The notes: generated from the letters alone by a model not told the origin. A stretch of DNA of 33,799 bases from an uncultured Pseudomonadota bacterium (GCA_937862865.1 CALMFJ010000049.1:1-33799), one strand, 5' to 3'. Counted from the first letter of the stretch, positions 22,788-33,079 are shown. A program made the numbers and translations.

Positions 22788-23490
22788 GATAGTATATTCC
22801 ATATTTTGCCGCCGCGATCACCCCCTCGCCTATTCCCGTCTGCTCCATTATTTTTGCCATGAGTACGGCGGCCATGTGGCGGTGGGAGTAGGTGTCGTAT
22901 TTGTTGAGGACGACGGTCCGGTCCATTCCGGCCGTGCCTTTCAAGAGGGCGTCGTCCGAGAAGAGGCGCAGGAATATGTCGGGGTATACGAGCCGGGGGG
23001 TGAGGCCTGTGCGCTCGCGGAATAGCCGGCTGCGGAAGACGGCTTCCTCGAACGGCTTGAAAAGCCCGTCCATGCCGGCAACGATGAACACTTTTTCGGT
23101 ACAGGGCATGATGACGGGCTCGTAGTCCGCCGGGTACTTGAGGGGGCACTGCCTGGCGCCGTCAGCCTCGACGAGCACGACGTCATATGCATCGCCCAGG
23201 GATTTTACCTCATCGGGGGTAAGGCCGGTGAGCTTGCCGTGCTCCACCGTCTTTCCTATGCGGACAAACGCCGCGCCGCGCCCCTTCTTTTTCCAGTCCG
23301 CAAACGTGACGAACGGTTCCACGGCGAAGATCTTTGCCGTTGTGGCGATCGCCACGGTCTTTCGATGTTCCGTGCAGGACCGCGCCAGCTGTTCGGTCAG
23401 GGTTGTCTTTCCGCCGCCGCCCGTGAAGGACGCGAATTTAACTCCGTCGATCAGGCGGTACGGGTCATTCGTCCTTTGAATATGCAACAT
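22768..23490 (-). CDS. yqeC: YqeC family protein, selenium-dependent hydroxylase accessory
   Basis: 240 residues. The P-loop is G24GGGKTT in FTGGGGKTTLTEQLA, and LVEADGARQCPLK and VLNKYDT follow, as in the YqeC family linked to selenium-dependent molybdenum hydroxylases. The biochemical role is not established. The reading frame ends inside a heptamer array: the last residues RLTANG and the TAA are encoded by repeat units, so the natural C-terminus may have been replaced or trimmed. ATG 23490 overlaps the DUF2007 gene by 26 bases and has no good Shine-Dalgarno; a later start would still precede the P-loop. It ends the queD operon. Confidence 0.85.
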   Translation of the reverse strand: MLHIQRTNDPYRLIDGVKFASFTGGGGKTTLTEQLARSCTEHRKTVAIATTAKIFAVEPFVTFADWKKKGRGAAFVRIGKTVEHGKLTGLTPDEVKSLGDAYDVVLVEADGARQCPLKYPADYEPVIMPCTEKVFIVAGMDGLFKPFEEAVFRSRLFRERTGLTPRLVYPDIFLRLFSDDALLKGTAGMDRTVVLNKYDTYSHRHMAAVLMAKIMEQTGIGEGVIAAAKYGIYYRLTANG

Positions 23491-23719
23491 AGGGAAGGGT
23501 ACGGATCCGTTTTACTATATCAAGGGCACGGTTCTTGTCGTCCTCATGCACAAAAAGGGACGCATATCCTTTTTGCAGAATAAAAAGGCCGTCATATGCC
23601 GTGTCGTGGTGTTCCTTTATCGTGTACGATATTCCTTCTGCGTCGAGAGCACCCTTGATCATGTCCATCTCAAAGATGCTCTCTATCGTGTGTATGTTGA
23701 TCTGTTTATTTCTTTCCAT
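23465..23719 (-). CDS. DUF2007-like small protein
   Basis: 84 residues with a ferredoxin-like layout: a strand, a helix (IFEMDMIKGALDAEGI), strands around YTIKEHHDTAYDG and ASLFVHEDDKNRALDIVKRI. This resembles the DUF2007 'putative signal transducing protein' family, often a small regulatory or binding module. No catalytic residues are evident. Its start lies 14 bases inside the lipoprotein gene, and its end overlaps yqeC, so it is tightly coupled in the operon. Confidence 0.7.
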   Translation of the reverse strand: MERNKQINIHTIESIFEMDMIKGALDAEGISYTIKEHHDTAYDGLFILQKGYASLFVHEDDKNRALDIVKRIRTLPYVAYSKDE

Positions 23720-24176
23720 CCATGGGGTCCGGTCTTGTTATGGACCCTTTGTCTGCGGGCCCTACCCAGATTTCGAGCTCGGTCTGGAACGCTCCGCGGG
23801 AGATCTTGATATTACATGTCTTGTCATCCTTCACGTAGTTGAGCACGGTGTCCTTGTACCGGAAGCTGTTGATGTACCTCCAGCCGTTCTTCGACATATT
23901 GATCTTGAAGTAATTCTCGAGCGATGCGGGCTCGACGTTCCCGCTGAAGACGATAACGCCCGCTTTGAAAGCCGGCGTTTCGTACACGAAGCTTCGCTCG
24001 TTGACGATGTCGACCTCTTTCGGGACCGGCACGTCGGGGAAGCCGTAAAATTGCTGGTTAAATCCCTGCGGCTTGGACGGCGCCGGGGTATCGGAGGCCG
24101 TCTGCTTCTGCTGAAAGGCCGCGCATCCCGCACATATCAAGGACAATACGAAACAGATAACTATCAATTTTTTCAT
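23706..24176 (-). CDS. Putative lipoprotein of unknown function
   Basis: 156 residues. A lipoprotein signal is visible: KK, hydrophobic LIVICFVLSLI, then CAGC with Cys18 as the likely lipidated residue (Cys at -3 is slightly unusual). A disordered Q/P/S/T stretch follows, then a compact domain with VPVPKEVDIVNERSFVYETPAFKAGVIVFSG-type strands and NYFKINMSKNGWRYIN, which resembles small envelope proteins that bind or sense. I do not recognise the family. The ATG overlaps the folE2 stop (ATGA), although queuosine synthesis gives no reason for an envelope protein. Confidence 0.7.
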   Translation of the reverse strand: MKKLIVICFVLSLICAGCAAFQQKQTASDTPAPSKPQGFNQQFYGFPDVPVPKEVDIVNERSFVYETPAFKAGVIVFSGNVEPASLENYFKINMSKNGWRYINSFRYKDTVLNYVKDDKTCNIKISRGAFQTELEIWVGPADKGSITRPDPMDGKK

Positions 24177-24982
24177 ATGCTCCCTCCCTTTTTATCTCTT
24201 TCAAGATATGCATACGCACTGTGATTGTGTATGCTCTCGAAGTTCTCCGCTTCTATCGAAAACCACCGGACATTTGCGTCCTGCGACAATTTTTCCGAAA
24301 TATCCCGCACGACGTCCTCGACAAATTTCGGGTTGTCGAACGCATGCTCGGTTACGTATTTTTCATCCTCCCTTTTCAGGATCGAGTATATGTCGCTGCT
24401 GGCACTTTTTTCGATGATCGCGATAAGGTCTTCTATCCAGAAGAATCTCCGGGTGTTGACCTCTACCCGGGTGATCCCCCGCTGATTGTGGGCGCCGTGC
24501 TCGCTGATCTCCTTGGAACAGGGGCACAGGGTATTTATAGGCACCGATACGAAGACGATGAATTCCGTCATTCTATTGTGTGCGTCCATTGAGCCCCGGA
24601 AGCCGCACTGGTATTCCATGTAGCTTGGCGTTTTCGATACCGGGGCCTCCTTCTTGATAAAATAGGGAAAACTGACGGACATGTGCGCGGCCTCAGCGTC
24701 GAGCCTTGATTTCATTTCCCTGAGCAGGTCCGGGAAATTTTTCATGTTGATCATGTTCTTGTACTCGTGGAGGATCTCGACGAAGCGGCTCATGTGCGTG
24801 CCCTTGTAATGATGGGGCAGGTTGACGTACATGTCGATCGCGGCTATCGTGTTCTGATGGCCGTTCGCCCTGTCGAGGACCACGATCGGGTACTTGACGT
24901 TCTTCACTCCCACCTTGTCGATCTCTATCTCGCGCCCGTCGTACATGCTCTGGACGTCGGCCATTCCGGTCTTATCGTTCAT
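24173..24982 (-). CDS. folE2: GTP cyclohydrolase FolE2 (type IB)
   Basis: 269 residues of the FolE2/MptA family. Key stretches are GTHMSRFVEIL and, around the metal-binding Cys, NTLCPCSKEISEHGAHNQRG, followed by FVEDVVRDISEKL and ESIHNHSAYA. It makes 7,8-dihydroneopterin triphosphate from GTP, feeding folate and queuosine pathways. FolE2 can use metals other than zinc and often replaces FolE under zinc limitation. It overlaps queD by 11 bases, so the queuosine branch is the likely use. Confidence 0.96.
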   Translation of the reverse strand: MNDKTGMADVQSMYDGREIEIDKVGVKNVKYPIVVLDRANGHQNTIAAIDMYVNLPHHYKGTHMSRFVEILHEYKNMINMKNFPDLLREMKSRLDAEAAHMSVSFPYFIKKEAPVSKTPSYMEYQCGFRGSMDAHNRMTEFIVFVSVPINTLCPCSKEISEHGAHNQRGITRVEVNTRRFFWIEDLIAIIEKSASSDIYSILKREDEKYVTEHAFDNPKFVEDVVRDISEKLSQDANVRWFSIEAENFESIHNHSAYAYLERDKKGGSI

Positions 24983-25340
24983 ACGATGCGCTGGCCCTGT
25001 CTGATTCCCATACCGTGACCTTCTTTAAGGACACGCGGTCATTGCCCACGCGCTCCTCCATCTCCGAGAAAACGTACAGGGCAATATTCTCGGCCGAGCT
25101 TGCGCGCCCGGAGAAAAATGGTATGTCATTGATATATTTGTGGTCGAGAACGTCGAGGACCTCGTGAAGATGGCCCCTGAGGATGGTGAAATCCAACAGC
25201 ATCCCATCGTCCTGCAGATCGTCTCCGGCAATGGAAACCTCAACGGTAAAGTTATGCCCGTGCAGTTCCTCGCACTTCCCCTTATAGCCCACGAGCCGGT
25301 GCGCGGCGGCGAATGAATCTTTTACAGACAATGTGAACAT
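24972..25340 (-). CDS. queD: 6-carboxy-tetrahydropterin synthase QueD
   Basis: 122 residues of the PTPS fold. Zinc ligands are His14 (FAAAHRL), His27 and His29 (CEELHGHNF), with catalytic Cys23. LDHKYIND and SAENIALYVF complete the active site. QueD turns dihydroneopterin triphosphate into 6-carboxytetrahydropterin, the second step of queuosine/preQ0 synthesis, directly after the FolE2 step encoded next. Start ATG 25340 has no Shine-Dalgarno and lies five bases from the -10 box. QueE and QueC are not in the window. Confidence 0.95.
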   Translation of the reverse strand: MFTLSVKDSFAAAHRLVGYKGKCEELHGHNFTVEVSIAGDDLQDDGMLLDFTILRGHLHEVLDVLDHKYINDIPFFSGRASSAENIALYVFSEMEERVGNDRVSLKKVTVWESDRASASYER

Positions 25341-25345
25341 GCCAT

Positions 25346-25375
25346 ACTGTATCGTCTGGAAGGGGGGAAAGTCAA
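25346..25375 (-). promoter_or_regulatory. Promoter of the queD operon
   Basis: Minus strand TTGACT (25370-25375), 18-base spacer, TACAGT (25346-25351). The -10 ends five bases before ATG 25340, so the transcript should start at or next to the start codon (leaderless). No preQ1 riboswitch was recognised upstream. Confidence 0.5.
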
Positions 25376-25395
25376 GAAGATGGGTGATGGATGAC

Positions 25396-25510
25396 AGGCG
25401 ATAGGCAATAGGCGATAGGCTATAGTAAAATTATACCAAAAACCTAATACAAAATGGCGGGGCCCAACGTTAATGGTCAGGCTATGCCCATCGCCCATCG
25501 CCCATCGCCG
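25396..25510. repeat. Heptamer-repeat inverted element, locus D
   Basis: The left arm (25396-25424) has units ggcgata, ggcaata, ggcgata, ggctata. The right arm (25481-25510) read on the opposite strand has ggcgatg three times then ggcatag. About 55 bases lie between. It sits between the queD promoter and the rplC terminator. Confidence 0.8.
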
Positions 25511-25518
25511 GTTCACAT

Positions 25519-25543
25519 AAAAAAGCCCCGCAAAAGCGGGGCC
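25519..25543 (-). terminator. Rho-independent terminator of rplC
   Basis: On the minus strand GGCCCCGC-tttt-GCGGGGC is followed by a run of six T. It lies about 20 bases beyond the rplC stop codon. Confidence 0.9.
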
Positions 25544-25563
25544 TGTCAATTTACATGTTTTAT

Positions 25564-26214
25564 TTATTTTGCCGGTTTTTTGATGGCGCGCCTGATGACG
25601 ACGTACCCCTTTGAGGGGCCCGGGACCGCTCCCTCGATGAGGAGCAGGTTGACATCGCCGCGGACGTCGACGATCTTGAGGCTCTGGACGGTCACTTTCT
25701 TCGCGCCCATGTGCCCGGGCATTTTCTTGCCTTTCATAGTGCGGCCGGGGGTCATGTTCTGCCCTATCGAGCCGCCATGCCTGAAAGCTTCGTGCGATCC
25801 GTGTGTCGCAGGAGCGCCGCCGAAGCCGTGACGCTTCATAACACCGGCAAATCCCTTGCCCTTCGATGTTCCTGTAATGTCGACGAAATCGCCCGGTTCG
25901 AAGATATCGACGGAAAATATCGAGCCCACCTCGTTCGCCTCAAGGTCCTCGGGAGTGACCTTGAATTCCTTCAAGACCCTGGTCGGCGTGAGGTCCGCCT
26001 TTTTGAAATGGCCCGCTTCGGGTTTGTTCACGCGCTGGACCTTGATGACCTCGTCAAAACCGATCTGTACGGCGTTGTAGCCTTCTTTCTCAGCGCTTTT
26101 CTTCTGGACGACATAGCAGGGGCCTGCCTTTATGACCGTAACAGGAATGACATTCCCGTGTTCATCAAATATCTGCGACATACCGAGCTTCTTACCGATG
26201 AGACCTAACGCCAT
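25564..26214 (-). CDS. rplC: 50S ribosomal protein L3
   Basis: 216 residues. It begins ALGLIGKKLGMSQIFDEHGN and has the L3 signature FDVxTGTSKGKGFAGVMKRH-type stretch (seen as DITGTSKGKGFAG), HGSHEAFRHGGSIGQNMTPGRTMKGKKMPGHMG and a conserved basic C-terminus. L3 initiates 50S assembly and lies near the peptidyl-transferase centre. ATG 26214 follows GGAGGTG. Unusually it is monocistronic: it has its own promoter and terminator and is flanked by queD and an oppositely oriented HDOD gene, whereas rplC normally sits in the S10 operon. Confidence 0.97.
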   Translation of the reverse strand: MALGLIGKKLGMSQIFDEHGNVIPVTVIKAGPCYVVQKKSAEKEGYNAVQIGFDEVIKVQRVNKPEAGHFKKADLTPTRVLKEFKVTPEDLEANEVGSIFSVDIFEPGDFVDITGTSKGKGFAGVMKRHGFGGAPATHGSHEAFRHGGSIGQNMTPGRTMKGKKMPGHMGAKKVTVQSLKIVDVRGDVNLLLIEGAVPGPSKGYVVIRRAIKKPAK

Positions 26215-26240
26215 GATAGACACCTCCGAAAAATTGTAAC

Positions 26241-26269
26241 ATAATAGTCAAAAACTCCCCGAAAGTCAA
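26241..26269 (-). promoter_or_regulatory. Promoter of rplC
   Basis: Minus strand TTGACT (26264-26269), 17-base spacer, TATTAT (26241-26246), each 5 of 6 to consensus. The predicted leader is about 20 bases and includes GGAGGTG. Confidence 0.75.
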
Positions 26270-26342
26270 CATGAATTCGGCTGACCCCCCTTCTTTGGCC
26301 GTCCCGGGGCCATGCTGAAAATACAGGAAAACACTTAATGGA

Positions 26343-27188
26343 ATGTCCATACGTCCGAACAATATGTATATGCCCAATGCAAGCACGATACCGCGAGAGC
26401 AATTGATAAGCCGGGCGAGCGAGATCAAGATGATACCGACGCTCCATACCATCGCCGACAGGGTGTTCAGCGTCCTCGACAACAGCAATTCATCCTTCAA
26501 TGACCTCTCGGATATTGTCAGGTATGATCAGGCCATTACCTCGAAGATCATCAGTATTGCCAATTCCGCGTACTACAGCCGGGGGATCGAGATATTCAAC
26601 CTGCAGCGCGCAATGCTCACCATCGGGTTCGAAGAGGTCCGCGCCATAGTTACCTGCATTCTTCTCATGGACGGCATCATGAAACTGCTCAAGCTCAACG
26701 AGGAAGACCTTTTGAGCCTCTGGAGGCACTCGATCGAGGTTGCATGCGCGGCCCGCGTACTATCGGAACGCCTCATGCTCGAAGACCCGCAAAAGGCTTT
26801 TACCGCATCCCTCCTGCACGATATCGGCAGGATAATCTTCTACGCATTCTCCCCTGAGTACAAGGAAATGCAGGACAAGGCAAAACCGGGTACCGACCTC
26901 GCTGCGCTCGAGAGGGAGCACTTTGGGATAGACCACCAGGAGACGGGCCATATCATCGCCGTGAAATGGAAGTTCCCGGCCGATTTTGCGAAGGTTGTCC
27001 GCAATCATCACAAGCAACTTCCGGATGCCGGCGACGGGCTCTTAAGGCTTGTCGCTGCATCGGACCGTTTTTTCACGAAGGAACCGGGAGGCATCTCGCC
27101 GGAAGGAATGATCCTCGACAGGGAACGCGATGCGATAGCGTTCGAGGTGAAAAAAATAATGAAATTCATGCAACTGGACATACGATGA
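26343..27188 (+). CDS. HDOD-domain protein
   Basis: 281 residues, almost entirely an HDOD domain (PF08668), a relative of HD phosphohydrolases. Landmarks are IPTLHTIADRVFSVLDNSNSS, VRYDQAITSKIISIANSAYY, LQRAMLTIGFEEVRAI, ASLLHDIGRII and HHKQLPD. HDOD proteins usually act in signalling without enzyme activity. Here an HD pair survives in LLHDIG, so residual activity is not excluded. No good Shine-Dalgarno precedes ATG 26343, and in-frame ATGs at 26364 and 26370 are alternatives. Its stop overlaps the start of the kinase gene (ATGA), which ties it to that signalling protein. Confidence 0.9.
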   Translation: MSIRPNNMYMPNASTIPREQLISRASEIKMIPTLHTIADRVFSVLDNSNSSFNDLSDIVRYDQAITSKIISIANSAYYSRGIEIFNLQRAMLTIGFEEVRAIVTCILLMDGIMKLLKLNEEDLLSLWRHSIEVACAARVLSERLMLEDPQKAFTASLLHDIGRIIFYAFSPEYKEMQDKAKPGTDLAALEREHFGIDHQETGHIIAVKWKFPADFAKVVRNHHKQLPDAGDGLLRLVAASDRFFTKEPGGISPEGMILDRERDAIAFEVKKIMKFMQLDIR

Positions 27189-29101
27189 CCTGGAATAATG
27201 CCCGTACCGAAACGATGAAGACCGGATGGAACTTCTATCTGAGGGCCGTGGACAATTATTCGATAATCATGCGTATCATGGAGCTGGAGGGAAGAGACCT
27301 TCTTATCAGCGAGGCCCCGCGGATTTTTATCGAAGAATCGTTCTTCGACATGTGCACGATAATCGTCAATGGCGACGGGACTCTCCGGCAGGCTTTCTAT
27401 GCGGTGGACGACACGTTCGGCCCTGTCAACCCCGACGATATAAAGGGCCTCAAGCAGTGGACGGGAAAATCAAAAATCGTAGAAGACTGCCTGGACTACG
27501 GCACGCTCTATATTTATATGGTACAGCGTGACCTGGAGACCGTGGCGTACATCATCCTCGGAAAGCGGTACCGTGTGGACCTGAACCAATCCCAGATACG
27601 GGAACTTGAAGTTATCGGGGAGTTTTACGGCAGGGCATTGATGCGGGGCTCCCTTTTCGTGCGGACCTCGGATGCAACTGTGTTCGAGACTGTCCTCGGG
27701 TCTTTTCCTGATCCCCTCATACTTGTCGATCCGAACGGGTGTATCGGCTATGCCAACGAAAAAGCAAGAGAGCATTTCGAGACGAGGAAAGGATTTTTTC
27801 TCCATGAACGTGCGGACAGGGCGATACCGGGCCTTCCCGAGGCCCTTGTGAAAGACCGCAAGCCATTCAGCGGGGAAATAAATTACAGGTCGGACATGAG
27901 CTACAGGATGTACAGGGTCGAAAGCTTTGTGGTCCCCGAGACCAAGGGCGGTCAGTGGCTGGCCATAGTGTTCAAGGACGTTGTGGAGACAAAGGCCCAT
28001 GAAGAGGAAAAATTCTTAAGAAAGCGGAACGAAAGCGTGGGTATGCTCGCGGGCGGCATAGCTCATGACTTCAATAATATGCTGACAGGGATCCTGGGGT
28101 ACGCAGCCCTGATGAAAAAAATGGTCAATGACGTGCAGCTCGGCCGCTACGCGGAGGCGATAGAGAATTCCGCCCAGCGCGCTTCAGGACTGACGAAGCA
28201 TTTGCTGAACTTTTCACGAAGGCAAAAAAGGTCTGCCGGTCTTATGGAGATCAACCCGCTTCTTGACGACGTGCTGTTTCTGGTCAATAAAAGCTTCCAC
28301 AGTATCGAAATCGTGCGTGAGTTTGACAATGCGCTGCCTGCGGTCAAAGGCGACGAGGCTGAGCTTCAGAACGTTTTCCTCAACCTCTTCATCAACGCGC
28401 GGGACGCAATGGACGGCAAGGGGACCCTGCGGGTAGCGACGTCCAGGTACGGTACAGAGTATATATGTGTTCAAATTGAGGACACAGGAAAAGGGATCGA
28501 CGAAACACTCCGTCACAAGATATTTGAACCTTACTTTTCCACGAAGGGGGATGCCATCAATCTCGGTATGGGCCTCTATCTCGTGGATAAGGTCATCAAG
28601 GAGCACGGGGGTTTCATCGAGATCAAAAGCGAAACGGCGAAGGGGACCTGTTTCGAGCTTTACCTTCCGGTCCAATCGCAGCAGCCGGCTTCCGCCTGCG
28701 GGCCGCAGCCGGGATCAACCGAAAAGGCAATCGCGGGGAAGAGGGTCCTCATCGTCGACGATGAACAGCTTATACGGGAACTTCTGAAGAGTTGTCTCGC
28801 GGCAAAGGGAGCAAGCCTCCTTGAGGCGGAAAATGGCGAGGAAGCGCTCACCATCTACCGGCAACACGGGGATGCGATCGATCTGATCATCCTCGATGTG
28901 ATCATGCCCGGTATGAAAGGCGATGAGGTCCTGCGCCGGATCAGAAAAGACACCACCCCAATGAAGGTCATCATATCGAGCGGCTTTATGAGCGAAGAGC
29001 AGAGAAAAAAACTGAAAGAGCTCAATGTCGACGGTTTTCTGGACAAGCCCTTCAAAGGTGAAAGCGCATTGTCCATCATCGGGGAAGTACTTTCAAAATA
29101 A
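27185..29101 (+). CDS. Hybrid sensor histidine kinase with receiver domain
   Basis: 638 residues, no membrane segment. Order: an unassigned N-terminal domain (about 1-165, perhaps GAF-like), a PAS domain (about 170-280, PDPLILVDPNGCIGYANEKA), HisKA with phospho-acceptor His294 in GGIAHDFNNMLTGILGY, HATPase (NLFINARDAMDG, EDTGKGIDE, GMGLYLVDKVI) and a C-terminal receiver with Asp571 in LIILDVIMPG. It belongs to the large HDFNN kinase group. The receiver could act as a phosphate sink or relay. Translation starts at ATG 27185, overlapping the HDOD stop. Signal and output are not visible from the sequence. Confidence 0.94.
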   Translation: MTWNNARTETMKTGWNFYLRAVDNYSIIMRIMELEGRDLLISEAPRIFIEESFFDMCTIIVNGDGTLRQAFYAVDDTFGPVNPDDIKGLKQWTGKSKIVEDCLDYGTLYIYMVQRDLETVAYIILGKRYRVDLNQSQIRELEVIGEFYGRALMRGSLFVRTSDATVFETVLGSFPDPLILVDPNGCIGYANEKAREHFETRKGFFLHERADRAIPGLPEALVKDRKPFSGEINYRSDMSYRMYRVESFVVPETKGGQWLAIVFKDVVETKAHEEEKFLRKRNESVGMLAGGIAHDFNNMLTGILGYAALMKKMVNDVQLGRYAEAIENSAQRASGLTKHLLNFSRRQKRSAGLMEINPLLDDVLFLVNKSFHSIEIVREFDNALPAVKGDEAELQNVFLNLFINARDAMDGKGTLRVATSRYGTEYICVQIEDTGKGIDETLRHKIFEPYFSTKGDAINLGMGLYLVDKVIKEHGGFIEIKSETAKGTCFELYLPVQSQQPASACGPQPGSTEKAIAGKRVLIVDDEQLIRELLKSCLAAKGASLLEAENGEEALTIYRQHGDAIDLIILDVIMPGMKGDEVLRRIRKDTTPMKVIISSGFMSEEQRKKLKELNVDGFLDKPFKGESALSIIGEVLSK

Positions 29102-29103
29102 AT

Positions 29104-29234
29104 CGTTCCACGTTCTACGGTAAAAACCGTTCTACGTTCTACGTTAAAAAGACCAAAGACGCTAGATTCCGGCAAGCCGGAATGACGACCTTCCCCTGTA
29201 TCATCCGGGAATGAAACAACGCAGAACGCAGAAC
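29104..29234. repeat. Heptamer-repeat inverted element, locus E
   Basis: The left arm (29104-29144) is built from cgttcta units with an inner palindrome CGGTAAAAACCG. The right arm (29220-29234) is cgcagaa repeated, the inverse of gttctgc. A REP-like palindrome (29166-29187) lies inside. The element fills the gap between the kinase stop and the uvrC stop. Confidence 0.7.
29166..29187. repeat. REP-like palindrome
   Basis: ATTCCGGC-aa-GCCGGAAT followed by GACG. It is the cleanest copy in the window of the palindrome also forming the arms at 16060-16182. Confidence 0.65.
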
Positions 29235-29240
29235 CGGGAA

Positions 29241-30841
29241 CTATTTTTTAAGGTTTTCCTTCTTCCTCCACTGCCTGTGCGACGAGACGGCGAAGCGGTG
29301 GGCTTCATCGCGCATTCTGACTATTTGCTTGAAGACGGCAGAGGCCTTCGGCAGGGCGAGGTGGTTCTTGCGGGCGGGGATATAGATGACGTCCTCCATC
29401 CGCTTGCGGCCTTCCCCTTTGGCGATGGATATGATGTCCCCTTCGATGTTGCGGGACCGCAGCACTTTGTGCGCCGCGGCGAGCTGGCCTTTGCCCCCGT
29501 CTATGATGTAAAGGTCGGGCAGGGGGCCGAGCTCCGGATTGCCGATCCTGCGGGTTAAAACCTCGGTTATCATTGCAATGTCGTCAAGCGTATCCCCGCC
29601 GCGGATATGGAATACACGGTACTGGTCCTTTGACGGCTTGAAATTCGTGAAGACGGTCATGGCCCCGGTAGGGTTTTGTCCGGCTATGTGCGAGATATCG
29701 TAGACCTCGATGCGGCCGGGAGGGTTCTTGAGCCGGAGCGTGTCCCTGAAAGCCTCGTCGAGGGGCCGGGTGTCCGTTTCGTGGAGGTTCTCGATGGCAA
29801 GGCGGACCATATCCCGCGCCCCCCTGTGGCCGGGCCCGAGTATTCTTACCGGCGCCCTCTTTTTTTCGGTGAGATATCTTTCGAGGACGTCCCTGTTCTC
29901 CGGCTCTTCCGATATGATTATCTCGTCGGGGATCGGATGTGCCGAATAGTACTGGAACAGGAACGTCATCAGGGTCTCACCGGCGCCCTCCGCATAGAAA
30001 GTTTCCTTGTAAAGCCGCCGTGACAGGAGCACCCCTGCCCGCACGGTCAGCACAACGATGGAGATGACCTTCGCCCGTTCCGAAAAGGCCCAGACATCAC
30101 GGTTCTTGCCGAAATGCTCATGAACATTCTGTTTCTCCATCATGCCCTTGATGGCCGTGTAGCGTTCCTTGAGGACCTGGGCCGCTTCGAAATCCCATGA
30201 TGCGATCTTCCGGGCAATGTCCGATTCGATCGTCTTCAGGACCTTCTCGTCCCTGCCCGAGAGGAAATCCCTTACCTGCTCGATCGTCTTTGCGTATTCG
30301 GCCGCGTCGACGCGCATAACGCAGGGGCCCGGGCATTTCCCGATCTCAAACAGGATGCATGCCCTTTTCCTTTTCCGGAACACGGAGTCCTTGCATTTCC
30401 TGATGGGGTACACCTGCTCCATCAATTTAAGGATGTCCCTCACCTCGCGGCCGTGAGGGTAGGGCCCGAAATATATCGACCCGTCGTCCACTATCTTTCG
30501 TGTCGGGAAAAGGCCGGGATAATCGTCCTTTACCGTCAGCTTGAGGGAGAGATAGGATTTATCGTCCTTCAGGACGATATTGTACTTTGGGGCATGCTGC
30601 TTGATCAGGTTGTTTTCGAGGAGAAACGCCTCTTTTTCGTTCGCCGTGAGGATAAAATCGATGGACCGTATGCTCTCTACGAGCAATTTTGTCTTCGTGT
30701 CCTTCACATCGCTGCGAAAATAGCTCCTGACACGGTCACGGATATTCTTTGCCTTCCCGACGTAGATTATGCAGCCCGCGCCGTCTTTAAACAAATATAC
30801 GCCCGGTGACCCGGGCAGGCCGTCGAGAACGAGCTCCCCGA

Positions 30842-30845
<4 letters not shown>
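29241..30845 (-). CDS. uvrC: UvrC excinuclease subunit C lacking the HhH domain
   Basis: 534 residues against about 600 in the family. The GIY-YIG nuclease domain (PGVYLFKD...[17 protein letters not shown]) makes the 3' incision. The UVR motif ([16 protein letters not shown]) binds UvrB. The RNase H-like domain ([31 protein letters not shown]) makes the 5' incision. The chain ends [24 protein letters not shown], just before the helix-hairpin-helix pair that normally follows. No HhH sequence is found in any frame downstream, and a repeat element starts seven bases past the stop. It overlaps uvrB by four bases. Both nuclease centres are intact, so partial function is likely. Confidence 0.95.
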
Positions 30846-32830
<1,985 letters not shown>

Positions 32831-32839
32831 GGTGTAAAT

Positions 32840-32868
32840 AGTTTAATGTCCTTTAGGGCCTGTGTCAA
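32840..32868 (-). promoter_or_regulatory. Promoter of uvrBC
   Basis: Minus strand TTGACA (32863-32868, perfect), 17-base spacer, TAAACT (32840-32845, 4 of 6). It ends nine bases before the uvrB ATG. No LexA-like operator was recognised. Confidence 0.6.
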
Positions 32869-33005
32869 AAATATGAAAAGTGCGTCCGTTACCTTAAAGA
32901 TTGGCGTGAAAGTGGCGATATACCGTGTACGACATCATGGCGCAGAACAATACCGGCCACGATGAAAAAAAGTATGCTCGAAGCGCTGCCCTGAAACAAA
33001 AGCTC

Positions 33006-33034
33006 TTGACATGGTGATGCCAAAAGTTTAAAGA
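33006..33034 (+). promoter_or_regulatory. Possible promoter of the Lys/Pro-rich secreted protein gene
   Basis: TTGACA (33006-33011) with a 17-base spacer to TAAAGA (33029-33034, weak). A TATAAA also lies at 33052-33057. The region is AT-rich, unlike its surroundings. Confidence 0.4.
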
Positions 33035-33079
33035 TTTAAGCATAAATTATTTATAAAATCTAAACAGGAGGAAGGGGTT

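Noticed and set aside
26615-26650. tRNA T-arm-like GGGTTCGAAGAGGTCC
   Set aside because: It lies within the HDOD coding sequence and has no acceptor or D arm at the right distance.
29101-29240. Frameshifted HhH domain of UvrC
   Set aside because: No frame of the minus strand here encodes an HhH-like sequence (GIG motifs); the stretch is filled with repeats, so this is a truncation and not a frameshift.
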